A stretch of DNA of 40,087 bases from Burkholderiaceae bacterium (GCA_018262475.1 JAGSYW010000004.1:1-40087); one strand, 5' to 3'. Shown: positions 17,662-26,038, counted from the stretch's first letter. The notes: a model not told the origin generated them from the sequence alone. Numbers and translations: made by a program.

Positions 17662-17727
17662 GTTAAAACAGCATCATCTCATCATTTTGTGCGATGAAGA
17701 TGATGCAGGATTGGGGAAAATCAAGGC

Positions 17728-17756
17728 CTTGAAATTCGCCGTTCCTATCCTTACCT
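17728..17756 (+). promoter_or_regulatory. Candidate sigma-32 heat-shock promoter of hsp20 operon
   Basis: A perfect CTTGAAA -35 box (17728-17734) is followed after 14 bases by CCTTACCT, a partial match to the CCCCATNT -10 consensus. The position, about 95 bases before the first Hsp20 start, and the nature of the genes support it. Confidence 0.5.
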
Positions 17757-17774
17757 CTGGTTCCATCGGCAGTT

Positions 17775-17821
17775 AAGGAAACTCTGAATAAGCCGATCGT
17801 GACGGTTATTCAGCGTTCCTT
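17775..17821 (+). promoter_or_regulatory. Long 5' UTR hairpin before hsp20, possible RNA thermometer
   Basis: The arms AAGGAA..CTGAATAA..CCG and CGG..TTATTCAG..GTTCCTT fold into a stem of about 18 pairs with small bulges and a 7-base loop. There is no U-tract, so it is not a standard terminator. It ends 17 bases before the GGAGGA ribosome-binding site at 17839-17844. The CCTTC of its descending arm (17818-17822) could alternatively pair with that site. Confidence 0.45.
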
Positions 17822-17851
17822 CGTCAATCAACCAGAATGGAGGAGCATCTC

Positions 17852-18289
17852 ATGTACCGGTCCCTGTTTTCCCGCGACATGTTCGCGGAACTGGAGCGCC
17901 TGCAGCGCGAAATGCAGCGGGCGTTCGACCTTTCCCCCAGCATTCGCGGGGGCGCGCGCGGCGGTTATCCGGCGCTGAATGTCGGCAGCACGCCGCAGTC
18001 GGTCGAGATTCTTGCGTTCGCGCCCGGCATTGACCCGGCCAGCATCGAAGTTAACGTCGAGCGTGGCGTGCTGACGATCGCCGGCGAGCGCAAGAGCGAT
18101 TTGCCGGGCAAGGAAGAGAAAGCCAATGTGCATATCGATGAACGCTTTGCCGGCCGCTTCCGCCGCGTGGTGTCGCTGCCGGATGACGTCGACGGCACCA
18201 GCGCCGATGCGCATTACCGCGATGGCGTGCTGCACGTCAGTCTCAAGCGTCGCGCCGCCGCACAGCCGCGCCGTATCACTGTTCAGTAA
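17852..18289 (+). CDS. Small heat shock protein Hsp20, first of three
   Basis: A 145-residue alpha-crystallin protein that binds unfolding proteins to prevent aggregation. The core has VGSTPQSVEILAFAPGIDP, GVLTIAGERK, FRRVVSLPDDVDG and YRDGVLHVSLKRR, with a C-terminal RITVQ (I-x-V) oligomerisation motif. The N-terminal arm is short and rich in basic and acidic residues. The start at 17852 is chosen because GGAGGA lies 7 bases upstream; the ATG at 17837 lies before that site. The next hsp20 begins 15 bases after its stop. Confidence 0.95.
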   Translation: MYRSLFSRDMFAELERLQREMQRAFDLSPSIRGGARGGYPALNVGSTPQSVEILAFAPGIDPASIEVNVERGVLTIAGERKSDLPGKEEKANVHIDERFAGRFRRVVSLPDDVDGTSADAHYRDGVLHVSLKRRAAAQPRRITVQ

Positions 18290-18304
18290 TCGCAGGAGGA
18301 AATC

Positions 18305-18688
18305 ATGAGCGAACAGAAAAACGCCGTTGCGCAACCGTCCCGTCAAGCCAGCGAAGAGCGTGTGATGCTGCCGCCGGTGAACGTGACCGAAGACAGTGCG
18401 GGCATTACGTTGATGGCCGATCTGCCCGGTGTACCGAAGGATAAATTGCTGCTGAATATCGAAGCCGATACGCTGACGATTGAAGGCGAAGTCAGTCTCG
18501 ATCTGCCGTCGGGAATGGAGGCGACGCACGCCGAAATCAGCCTGCCGCGCTATCGGCGCTTGTTTTCGCTGTCGAAAGAACTGGATGCAGACAAGATTTC
18601 GGCCGAATTCAAGCAGGGCGTGCTGAAGCTGCGCATTCCGAAGGCGGAGCACGCACAGCCGCGTCGGGTCGAGATCAAGGTTGCCTGA
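18305..18688 (+). CDS. Small heat shock protein Hsp20, second of three
   Basis: A 127-residue alpha-crystallin protein with an AGGAGGA ribosome-binding site 4 bases before its ATG. The core shows PPVNVTEDSAGITLMADLPGVPKD, DTLTIEGEV, RRLFSLSKELD and FKQGVLKLRIPK, and the end is RRVEIKVA. The N-terminal region is only about 25 residues and polar, so it probably works in mixed oligomers with its neighbours. It differs considerably from the first copy, which points to old duplication with division of roles. Confidence 0.95.
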   Translation: MSEQKNAVAQPSRQASEERVMLPPVNVTEDSAGITLMADLPGVPKDKLLLNIEADTLTIEGEVSLDLPSGMEATHAEISLPRYRRLFSLSKELDADKISAEFKQGVLKLRIPKAEHAQPRRVEIKVA

Positions 18689-18703
18689 AGACAGGAGGTC
18701 GCA

Positions 18704-19210
18704 ATGAAACTGGATGAAATCAAGCAGGGATTTAATTCATTTCTGGATTCGGTGACTGATGGCTGGCAGCGGTTGCGCCAGTCCGCGGCAGGGGCGCTGA
18801 TTCGTTTCCAGCCGGGCGAAAACGCGAATCTGCCGGAGAAAAGCCAGGTGGACGATGATTTTTATCTGGCGTCTCAAGGTTGGGCAATGCTCGGCGGTGA
18901 TGTGTTTGAAGATGAGCGGCGTCTCGTGGTGCGCATCGAGGCGCCGGGGATGGAAAAGGAAAATTTCGTGGTCGAGGTCAAGGATAATGCACTGGTAATC
19001 CATGGCGAAAAGCGTTTCGAGCGCGAGGCAACCGAAGGCCGATGGCGGGTTTTGCAGTGTGCCTACGGCAGCTTCAGCCGCGTTGTGCCGTTGCATGTGC
19101 CGGTGATGGCCGATAAGGCCAGCGCCGCATACCGCAACGGCGTGCTGCGAGTCGAATTGCCGAAGGTCGAGCCGGGCCAGCCAAGGGGACGCACCATTAG
19201 GGTGGATTGA
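18704..19210 (+). CDS. Small heat shock protein Hsp20, third of three
   Basis: A 168-residue alpha-crystallin protein preceded by AGGAGG and an ATG 6 bases later. It has the longest N-terminal arm of the set (about 65 residues, starting MKLDEIKQGFNSFLDSVTDGW). The core is VRIEAPGMEKENFVVEV, ALVIHGEKRFE, FSRVVPLHVPV and YRNGVLRVELPKVE, and the end is RGRTIRVD. It is last of the operon; two small hairpins follow at 19214-19258. Confidence 0.95.
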   Translation: MKLDEIKQGFNSFLDSVTDGWQRLRQSAAGALIRFQPGENANLPEKSQVDDDFYLASQGWAMLGGDVFEDERRLVVRIEAPGMEKENFVVEVKDNALVIHGEKRFEREATEGRWRVLQCAYGSFSRVVPLHVPVMADKASAAYRNGVLRVELPKVEPGQPRGRTIRVD

Positions 19211-19213
19211 GGC

Positions 19214-19258
19214 GCTGCTATGCAGCATCCGGGGCACAGGACAATGTGAAATGTGCCC
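19214..19258 (+). terminator. Weak hairpin pair after the hsp20 operon
   Basis: GCTGC-TAT-GCAGC (19214-19226) and GGGCACA/TGTGCCC with a 13-base loop (19232-19258) follow the last hsp20 gene and precede the convergent rmlD. A short T-run (CCTTTTAG) comes several bases later, so it is not a classical terminator. Confidence 0.3.
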
Positions 19259-19268
19259 AGCAGTCCTT

Positions 19269-20174
19269 TTAGCACGCTTTGCCGTAATCGATTTGCATTA
19301 GCATCCGGTCAACATGCACTTTCCAGTGCGGCAGCGCGAGGCCGAGTTTTTCCGTCAGCTTGCGGCAATCCAGGCGCGAGTTGCGCGGCCGGATGGCCGT
19401 GCCCGGATGAGCACGCTGATAGTCGGCCGAACGTACCGCGCGAATGCCGCTGACGTCGAGTTTCAATGGCGCGCCGTGTGCCTGCGCTTGCTGCACCACG
19501 TAGCAGGCCAGGCCGTACCAGCTGGTCGAGCCGGAGGCGGTCAGGTGGTACAGGCCTTCCGGCAGCGCGTCCGCATGGAACGCGGCCAGCGCCAGCGCGG
19601 TCACATCTGCCACCAGTTCGGCTGAGGTTGGCGCGCCGATCTGGTCTGAAACCACGTCGATGGTTTTCCGTTCCCGCGCCAGTTTCAGGATGGTGCGGAT
19701 GAAATTCCGGCCATGCGATGAAAACACCCAGCTGGTGCGGAAGGTCAGCGCATGGCAGCCGCCCTGCTGTATCGCCAGTTCGCCCGCCAGTTTGCTTCGG
19801 CCATAGGCGTTTTGCGGATGCGGCACATCGAGTTCGGTATAAGCGCCTGATTGCATGCCATTGAACACGTAATCGCTCGAATAGTGCACCAGGAGCGAGC
19901 CGTTGTAGCGCGCATAACGCGCCAGTGCCTCGACCGCGGCGGCATTCACCGCCAGCGCCGTGCTCTCGTCGCGTTCCGCCGGATCGACTGCGGTGTATGC
20001 AGCCGCGTTGACGATGACGTCCGGCGCGTGCTGTTGCAAGACTGCGCGCAAGCCGTCGGCATTGGTGAAATCCGCCTCGCTGCGAGCGGGCGCAACGATG
20101 TTGCCGAACGGCGCCAGCGTGCGTTGCAGTTCATGCCCGATTTGACCGTTGCCGCCGAACAGCAGAATTTTCAT
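19269..20174 (-). CDS. rmlD: dTDP-4-dehydrorhamnose reductase
   Basis: A 301-residue short-chain dehydrogenase that reduces dTDP-4-keto-L-rhamnose to dTDP-L-rhamnose for surface polysaccharides. The N-terminal nucleotide-binding motif is GGNGQIGHEL, followed by PDVIVNAAAYTAVDPAE, the YSSDYVFNG segment and the catalytic YGRSK (YxxxK). The C-terminal RPRNSRLDCRKL is typical of RmlD. Start at 20174 (MKILLFGG); the open frame further upstream has no similarity. The usual partners rmlA, rmlB and rmlC are not in the neighbourhood. Confidence 0.95.
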   Translation of the reverse strand: MKILLFGGNGQIGHELQRTLAPFGNIVAPARSEADFTNADGLRAVLQQHAPDVIVNAAAYTAVDPAERDESTALAVNAAAVEALARYARYNGSLLVHYSSDYVFNGMQSGAYTELDVPHPQNAYGRSKLAGELAIQQGGCHALTFRTSWVFSSHGRNFIRTILKLARERKTIDVVSDQIGAPTSAELVADVTALALAAFHADALPEGLYHLTASGSTSWYGLACYVVQQAQAHGAPLKLDVSGIRAVRSADYQRAHPGTAIRPRNSRLDCRKLTEKLGLALPHWKVHVDRMLMQIDYGKAC

Positions 20175-20360
20175 CGCGTATCCCGTTGCGTGTTGTCCTG
20201 CCGGGATTATTGCAGTTGCGGCCTGTGCTGTCAGCATCGGCTGCCGTACACGCCAGGCAGTTGCCTGATTGCCGCTAGCCGTTGATAAACATCATGGCTT
20301 GCCGGTGCTACATGCGCACAATGGTGGCAACGGTGAAGTTTGCCCACAACGGAGGAAATC

Positions 20361-20810
20361 ATGGCAATAGGTTTTTACTGCAACCGTGAGGTGGTGATTA
20401 CCGAACCTGGCACGAATGTGCTGGAGGCAGCGCAACTGATGCGCCAGTATCATGTGGGAACGCTGGTGGTTGCGGAGAAGGTGGACGGGATTGTGCGTCC
20501 GAAAGGCATCGTGACCGACCGCGATTTGGTGCTGGGCGTGATGGCGGCGGATCTCAAGCCGGACACGATTCTGGTTTCGGACATCATGCCTGATTCGCTC
20601 TATACGGTGCGCGACGAGGAAAGTGTCAGCGAAACGATGCGCATCATGCGCAGCCATGGCGTCCGGCGCATTCTGGTGGTTGACTGGCAGGGGGGATTGC
20701 AGGGAATCGTGTCGGTCGACGATTTGATTGCGCTGCTGACCGAAGAAATGCAGGAACTGGCCAAGTTGATAGCGCGCGAGCAGGAACGGGAACGCGCAAC
20801 ACGGAAATAA
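20361..20810 (+). CDS. CBS-pair domain protein
   Basis: A 149-residue protein that is little more than two CBS motifs: [29 protein letters not shown] (first) and [32 protein letters not shown] (second), then a charged C-terminal helix ([18 protein letters not shown]). CBS pairs bind adenine nucleotides or related ligands and act as energy or redox sensors; partner unknown. The start at 20361 is supported by GGAGGAAATC directly upstream. Archease begins 28 bases after its stop, so it may belong to the RNA-repair cluster. Confidence 0.9.
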   Translation: MAIGFYCNREVVITEPGTNVLEAAQLMRQYHVGTLVVAEKVDGIVRPKGIVTDRDLVLGVMAADLKPDTILVSDIMPDSLYTVRDEESVSETMRIMRSHGVRRILVVDWQGGLQGIVSVDDLIALLTEEMQELAKLIAREQERERATRK

Positions 20811-20838
20811 CAGACCAATAGCGCGCTGCAGGATAAAC

Positions 20839-21309
20839 ATGCGGGAAAATTGTGCGCAGGATAATCCGGCTGGTGGTGGCGAGGCAGGTGCGCCGGGGCG
20901 GTGGGAGCATTTCGAGCATCGCGCCGACATCGGCGTGCGCGGTCTCGCGGCTTCGATGACGGGGGCGTTCGAACAGGCTGCGATGGCGATGACCGCCGTC
21001 ATTACCGATCCAGCGCTAGTCGAGGCGCGAGGACGGATCGATTTGCATTGTCAGGCGCCGGACGATGAAATCCTGCTGGCCGATTGGCTCAACGCGCTGA
21101 TTTTCGAGATGGCGACGCGGCGGATGCTGTTCTCTCGTTTCGAAGTACACATTGACAACCACATACTCGACGCTGCGGCGTGGGGCGAGCCAGTGAACGA
21201 AACGCGGCACCAGCCGGCGGTCGAGGTGAAGGGAGCAACATTCACCGAACTAAAGGTTGGCCAGGATTCTGGTGGTATGTGGTTTGCACAGTGTGTGGTC
21301 GATGTCTGA
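20839..21309 (+). CDS. Archease
   Basis: A 156-residue archease. After a Gly/Pro-rich N-terminal extension of about 20 residues, it shows the family motif HRADIGVRG with the metal-binding Asp, then [16 protein letters not shown] and the C-terminal [14 protein letters not shown]. Archease is the activating cofactor of RtcB: it helps guanylylation and allows multiple turnover. The RtcB gene follows after 144 bases in the same direction, which supports the call. An AGGATAAAC ribosome-binding region precedes the ATG. The 144-base gap contains no gene I can identify. Confidence 0.95.
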   Translation: MRENCAQDNPAGGGEAGAPGRWEHFEHRADIGVRGLAASMTGAFEQAAMAMTAVITDPALVEARGRIDLHCQAPDDEILLADWLNALIFEMATRRMLFSRFEVHIDNHILDAAAWGEPVNETRHQPAVEVKGATFTELKVGQDSGGMWFAQCVVDV

Positions 21310-21453
21310 GGCGCCTGCCAATAACCCGCTGCGGCCGATGGCGCGCTGTGCGAAATAACGATGGATATCAGGCACTTGCGGCCTTGGACGCACCTTGCAC
21401 TTTGCCCAGCAAACATATGCAACTGTTTTTCAAAAGTTTTCGGAGCTTGATTC

Positions 21454-22881
21454 ATGGATGCAGGCCTGAAGCAGCGCGATGAATGCGAATGGGTGATCGA
21501 ACCGCACGCCGGGATGCGCGTGCCGGCGGTGCTGTATGCATCGCGCGAACTGGTCGATGCAATGGATGCGAAAGTGTTCGAGCAGCTGCGCAATGTCGCG
21601 ACCTTGCCGGGCATTGTCGGTGAGGCGTATGCGATGCCGGATGCACACTGGGGCTACGGCTTTCCGATCGGCGGGGTGGCTGCGTTCGACCCGGAACAGG
21701 GCGGTGTGGTGTCGGCCGGTGGGGTTGGTTTTGATATTTCGTGCGGCGTACGCACGATGCTGTCCGGGCTGAAAAAGGATGACATCGAAAAAGTGAAGGA
21801 ACGGCTGGCGGACAGCTTGTTTCGCCATATTCCTGCTGGTGTCGGCAGTACCGGTTCGATGAAACTGTCGCCGACAGAAATGCGCGCGATGCTGTTGGGT
21901 GGCGCGCATTGGGCGGTCGAACGAGGTTATGGTCATGCAGCCGATCTGGCGCGGATTGAGGAGCATGGCTGCATTGCCGGTGCCAATCCAGATGCGGTGT
22001 CGGAGCGGGCAAAGGCAAGGCAGCAAGAGGAAATGGGCACGCTCGGTTCGGGCAACCATTACCTTGAGGTGCAGTATGTGGCGCAAGTGTTCAACAATGG
22101 TATTGCCAAGGTATTTGGCCTCAGCGAGGGCGATGTGGTGGTTAGCATCCACTGCGGTTCGCGCGGGCTTGGGCATCAAATCGGTACCGAATTCCTGAAG
22201 GACATGGCGGTCGGCGCAGCGCAGGCAGGCATTCATCTGCCCGATCGTGAACTGGCGTGCGCGCCGGTTAAATCTGATCTCGGACAGCGCTACCTAGGTG
22301 CAATGCGCGCGGCAATCAATTGCGCGCTGGCGAACCGCCAGATCATTACGCACCTGACTCGGGAAACCTTTGCCAATGTGCTGCCAGGCACGACGCTGCC
22401 GCTGCTGTACGACGTATCGCACAATACCTGCAAGGAAGAAATGCACATGGTCGATGGCAAGCGGCGCAGGCTGTTCGTTCATCGCAAGGGCGCGACGCGC
22501 GCGTTCGGTCCTGGCCATTCTGAACTTCCGGCCGAGTTCAATCGTACCGGACAGCCGGTGCTGATTGGCGGCAGCATGGGGACGTCGTCATACATTCTGG
22601 CCGGAGCCAGCGCTGGTGAGGAGCGGGCATTCGGTTCTGCTTGCCACGGTGCCGGCCGGGCAATGAGTCGCAGTCAGGCGATGAAGCGATGGAAGGGGCG
22701 AAGCGTGATCGATGAACTGGCTGCACGCGGCATTTTGATCCGCAGCCCCAGCCTGCGCGGCGTGGCCGAGGAGGCGCCACTGGCGTACAAGGATGTCAGC
22801 GCAGTGGTCGAGGCATCGCAACGTGCCGGTTTGGCGAAAATTGTGGCCCGGCTGGAACCGATGGTTTGCATCAAAGGGTGA
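21454..22881 (+). CDS. rtcB: RNA-splicing ligase RtcB
   Basis: A 475-residue GTP- and Mn-dependent RNA ligase that joins 2',3'-cyclic phosphate (or 3'-phosphate) and 5'-hydroxyl ends. All key elements are visible: metal Cys in DISCGVRTM, His in GSGNHYLEV, His in SIHCGSRGLGH, His in YDVSHNT, the guanylate-binding GGSMGTSSYIL, and the His of CHGAGRAMSR that is guanylylated. It is longer than the E. coli enzyme (about 408 residues) and paired with archease. No rtcA or rtcR gene is nearby, so its induction differs from the E. coli system. CGGAG lies 8 bases upstream of the ATG. Confidence 0.97.
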   Translation: MDAGLKQRDECEWVIEPHAGMRVPAVLYASRELVDAMDAKVFEQLRNVATLPGIVGEAYAMPDAHWGYGFPIGGVAAFDPEQGGVVSAGGVGFDISCGVRTMLSGLKKDDIEKVKERLADSLFRHIPAGVGSTGSMKLSPTEMRAMLLGGAHWAVERGYGHAADLARIEEHGCIAGANPDAVSERAKARQQEEMGTLGSGNHYLEVQYVAQVFNNGIAKVFGLSEGDVVVSIHCGSRGLGHQIGTEFLKDMAVGAAQAGIHLPDRELACAPVKSDLGQRYLGAMRAAINCALANRQIITHLTRETFANVLPGTTLPLLYDVSHNTCKEEMHMVDGKRRRLFVHRKGATRAFGPGHSELPAEFNRTGQPVLIGGSMGTSSYILAGASAGEERAFGSACHGAGRAMSRSQAMKRWKGRSVIDELAARGILIRSPSLRGVAEEAPLAYKDVSAVVEASQRAGLAKIVARLEPMVCIKG

Positions 22882-22885
22882 AGCG

Positions 22886-23527
22886 GTGGACATTGTTCGT
22901 TCGAATGTTGAAATCCCGGCAGGAAACATAGAGCTGCCGGGCACATTGACGGCACCGGTCGTTGCGCACGGTATGGTTCTGTTTGTCCATGGCAGCGGCA
23001 GCAGCAGGTTTTCGCCGAGAAACAATTTTGTTTCCGGCATCCTGCATCAAGAAGGGATTGCGACCCTGTTGTTCGATTTGCTGACCGAAGATGAAGATGC
23101 CGATGCACACGCACGCTTCGATATTCCTTTGCTGGCCGATCGTTTGCTTGCGGCAACGGAGTGGGTTGCATCGCGCCCGGATTTCGCGAACCTTCCGCTA
23201 GGCTATTTCGGCGCCAGCACAGGCGCCGCCGCGGCACTGATGGCAGCGGCCATCAGCAGCCACCGAATCGCAGCCATTGTTTCGCGTGGTGGCCGGCCAG
23301 ATCTTGCGGGGAAAAAGCATCTCGAGGCGGTGACTGCGCCGACGCTGCTTATCGTCGGAGGGAACGATGATGTTGTCATCGAGCTGAATCGGCGGGCATT
23401 GGCGTTGATGCGCGGCGAGAATGAGCTGGTGATCGTGCCGGGAGCAACACATCTGTTCGAAGAACCTGGAACGCTGGAGCAGGTTGCGAAATTGGCGGCC
23501 GGGTGGTTTTCTCGCCGCTTTTCTTGA
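22886..23527 (+). CDS. Dienelactone-hydrolase-like alpha/beta hydrolase
   Basis: A 213-residue alpha/beta hydrolase. It has an oxyanion region VHGSGSSRFSPRN, the nucleophile elbow GYFGASTGA (Ser as nucleophile), an acid region VGGNDDVV and the catalytic His in GATHLFEEPG. The start is taken as GTG at 22886, 4 bases after the rtcB stop with AAGGGTGA just upstream; the frame extending into rtcB has no similarity. In related bacteria this hydrolase is often found fused or next to a phosphoribosyltransferase domain, which is absent here. The close spacing suggests co-transcription with rtcB. The substrate is unknown. Confidence 0.88.
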   Translation: MDIVRSNVEIPAGNIELPGTLTAPVVAHGMVLFVHGSGSSRFSPRNNFVSGILHQEGIATLLFDLLTEDEDADAHARFDIPLLADRLLAATEWVASRPDFANLPLGYFGASTGAAAALMAAAISSHRIAAIVSRGGRPDLAGKKHLEAVTAPTLLIVGGNDDVVIELNRRALALMRGENELVIVPGATHLFEEPGTLEQVAKLAAGWFSRRFS

Positions 23528-23548
23528 CGATTTCTGATGGAGGCAGGC

Positions 23549-23575
23549 ATGAAACAGTCTGTACCGGAATGCTGA
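23549..23575 (+). CDS. Eight-codon mini-ORF ahead of the CapA-like gene
   Basis: MKQSVPEC-stop has a strong ribosome-binding site (GGAGG at 23539-23543, 5 bases before the ATG) and its TGA lies just after the ATG of the next gene. The downstream gene itself lacks a good site. Either ribosomes start here and re-initiate on the CapA-like gene, or the two frames were once one gene and a single-base change split them. Confidence 0.4.
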   Translation: MKQSVPEC

Positions 23576-24555
23576 CAATTGCATTTGCAGGTGATGTCAT
23601 GCTGGGAAGAGGTGTGAACCAAATTCTGGCCGGCATGATGCCGGAAGAGCCGTGGGGTGACACGCTACCGTTGCTGAAATCAGCCGACTTGCGCATGGTT
23701 AATCTGGAGTGTGCAATTACCAATCACAAGCAGGAGTGGGAGCGCACGCGCAAGGCATTCCATTTTCGTGCCGACCCTGCCGCAGTTCGGGTGTTGAGGG
23801 CAGGGCATATCGATATTTGCTCCTTGGCGAACAACCACACGCTCGATTTTGAGGAACAGGGGCTGCTGGATACGATGTCCATCCTCGATGCGAACGGCAT
23901 TGCTTATGCTGGTGCTGGCTGCAATGATGAAGAAGCGGCGCGTCCGGCAATCGTTACGGCTGGCAAGAAGGGAGTCAAGGTCGCCATGATTGCGTTTACC
24001 GACAATGAACCAGCTTTTGCGTCAGGGAGAGTGCAGCCGGGCACCAATTACATGCCGGTGGGGCTGGACGTAGAGACATTCAATCGCATAGAAACCGCTA
24101 TTCAGGCGGCGCGCAAACAAGGCGCGGAAATTGTCGTGTTTTCCAACCATTGCGGGCCAAACATGGTGCAGCGCCCGATAGTCGAGTTTCGGGAATTTGC
24201 GCGCGCTGTGATTGCGCTGGGCGCTGACATTTACTACGGTCACAGCGCGCATGTTTTTCAGGGCGTTGAAATTTTCCGGGGAAAGCCGATCCTTTACGAC
24301 ACTGGCAATTTCATCGACGACTATGCGGTAGACCCATTCATGCGCAACGATTGGTCATTTCTGTTTCGAGTGACGATGGATGGCAGGAAACTGAAGCGTC
24401 TTGAGCTGTTTCCGGTCAAGCTGAGTTTGGCGAAAGTCGAACTTGCTCACGGGAATCAATGGACATCGATCGTCCAGCGCATGGAACTGTTGTGCGCTGA
24501 AATGGGAACGAAGCTGTTGCGCGATGGCCGGCATCTGGTATATCAGTCATCATAA
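23569..24555 (+). CDS. CapA-like metallophosphoesterase family protein
   Basis: A 328-residue protein of the CapA/PgsA (PGA_cap) family. The N-terminus is FAGDVMLGRGVN with the metal-binding Asp, then NLECAIT, the SLANNHTLDFEEQGL motif (Asn-His pair), VVFSNHCGPN, GHSAHVFQGVEIFRGKPILYDTGNF. Members relate to poly-gamma-glutamate capsule synthesis or are cytoplasmic phosphoesterases of unknown role. There is no signal peptide or membrane anchor here and no capB or capC nearby, so a capsule role is doubtful. It ends the archease-rtcB gene string and converges on the efflux operon. Confidence 0.85.
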   Translation: MLTIAFAGDVMLGRGVNQILAGMMPEEPWGDTLPLLKSADLRMVNLECAITNHKQEWERTRKAFHFRADPAAVRVLRAGHIDICSLANNHTLDFEEQGLLDTMSILDANGIAYAGAGCNDEEAARPAIVTAGKKGVKVAMIAFTDNEPAFASGRVQPGTNYMPVGLDVETFNRIETAIQAARKQGAEIVVFSNHCGPNMVQRPIVEFREFARAVIALGADIYYGHSAHVFQGVEIFRGKPILYDTGNFIDDYAVDPFMRNDWSFLFRVTMDGRKLKRLELFPVKLSLAKVELAHGNQWTSIVQRMELLCAEMGTKLLRDGRHLVYQSS

Positions 24556-24571
24556 TGGCAGTGAGCGTGGG

Positions 24572-26035
24572 TCATGGGGCTGCGGTTTTAGGCTTTTGCT
24601 CCCATCCGCCGCCGAGCGCAAGGAATACGGCAATCTGATCGCTCGCCAGTTTGGCAGTTGAGGCGGCCAGCGCGCTTTCATCACTGGCCAAAGTCCTTTC
24701 CGCGTCCAGTGCCGTCAGGAAGTCCGTGCGGCCGGCGCGATACAGGCGGTTTGCCTGTTGTGCTGCGTTGGCGCTCTGGTTTCGGGCAGCTTTTAGCATC
24801 GCATTCCGATCCAGTTCACGAGCGTAAACTGTGAGCGCATTTTCAGTCTCGCGCAATGCGTTCAGCACGGTGGCATCAAACTTTGCCAGCGCGGCCTGAG
24901 TTCCTGCTTCGGCTTGCGCAATGCGGCTGCGCGTGGTGCTGGTGTTGGGCAGGGTCCACGAGATCAGCGGCCCCAGGCTCCAGCGGAATGCGTGCGATTC
25001 TCCCAGAGTTGACATGGATCCGGTGCTGCCGGCGGACAAGCCGATGTTGATGCCGGGGTAAAGGTCGGCTGTGGCAACGCCGATGCGGGCGGTGGCGCTA
25101 GCCAGTGAGCGTTCCGCCTGGCGAATGTCAGGTCGGCGGCGCAGCAGCCCGGCGCCGTCGCCAACAGGAATCGGCTGCGCGAGTTGTGGTGGCCGCTTGC
25201 ATTGTCCGGTGGTTGCGATCAGTGCGTTCGGTACTTCGCCGGTCAGGACAGCCAGGCGGTACAGTGCTCCTTTTTGTTGGGCATGTAATGGTGGCAGCGC
25301 GGCGCGCAGTTTTTCGAATTGCGCTTTGGCGCGGGCGATGTCCAGCGTGGTGCCGCGCCCAAGCTTGGTCAACCGCTCGGTCGTTTGTACGAACTGCCGC
25401 TGCAAGTCGATCGAGCGCTGTGCAATATCTATTTGCTGCGCCGATGAGCAGGCTTCAGCGTAGGCTTTCGCCGTGTCGGCGGCCACCGTCACCCGGGCGA
25501 GATCGTAGGCAGCTTGCGCTGCGTCGGCATCGGCGCTGGCAGCTTCGATGCCGCGAGCGATTTTGCCGAACAGGTCGAGCTGGTATGACACGCCGACGCC
25601 ACCATCGTGCGACCAGCCATCGGCCAGACGGTGCTCAATGCCCTTGGCTGCGCCCGATGCGCGGCCGTAAGACGGTGCGGCGCTTAGGCTGACTGCCGGC
25701 GTTTCTCCCATCCGTGCTTCATCGAGCATTGCGCGTGCGCGCGCCAGATTGGCGGAAGCCAGCCGTAAATCGGTATTGGCGGCCAGCGCTTTTTCAATCA
25801 GTCGGTCGAGGGCAGGGGATTCATACAGGCGCCACCATTGTGGCGGCAGGGGGGCGTTCCGAAAAGTGGTTTCGCGCGCGGCGGCAAAAGGTGCGTGGGC
25901 TTCGGTGCGGTTGAATGCTGCATCCTGCGGCAAGACATAATCCGGCCCGACTGTGGTGCAAGCGGCGATGTTGGTCACAACGATGGTGGCGACAACTGTT
26001 TTGCCCAATGGATGGCGAAGTATGTGACGAAACAT
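24572..26035 (-). CDS. Outer-membrane efflux lipoprotein, NodT family
   Basis: A 487-residue TolC-like outer-membrane factor. The lipoprotein signal ends in IAAC (Cys near residue 27) followed by TTVGPDY, typical of NodT/OprM proteins. Two OEP repeats are visible: LYESPALDRLIEKALAANTDLRLASANLARARA (first) and RPDIRQAERSLASATARIGVATADLYP (second). It forms the outer-membrane channel for the HlyD-type adaptor and FUSC transporter encoded just upstream; its ATG comes 3 bases after the adaptor stop. Confidence 0.95.
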   Translation of the reverse strand: MFRHILRHPLGKTVVATIVVTNIAACTTVGPDYVLPQDAAFNRTEAHAPFAAARETTFRNAPLPPQWWRLYESPALDRLIEKALAANTDLRLASANLARARAMLDEARMGETPAVSLSAAPSYGRASGAAKGIEHRLADGWSHDGGVGVSYQLDLFGKIARGIEAASADADAAQAAYDLARVTVAADTAKAYAEACSSAQQIDIAQRSIDLQRQFVQTTERLTKLGRGTTLDIARAKAQFEKLRAALPPLHAQQKGALYRLAVLTGEVPNALIATTGQCKRPPQLAQPIPVGDGAGLLRRRPDIRQAERSLASATARIGVATADLYPGINIGLSAGSTGSMSTLGESHAFRWSLGPLISWTLPNTSTTRSRIAQAEAGTQAALAKFDATVLNALRETENALTVYARELDRNAMLKAARNQSANAAQQANRLYRAGRTDFLTALDAERTLASDESALAASTAKLASDQIAVFLALGGGWEQKPKTAAP

Positions 26036-26038
26036 GGC

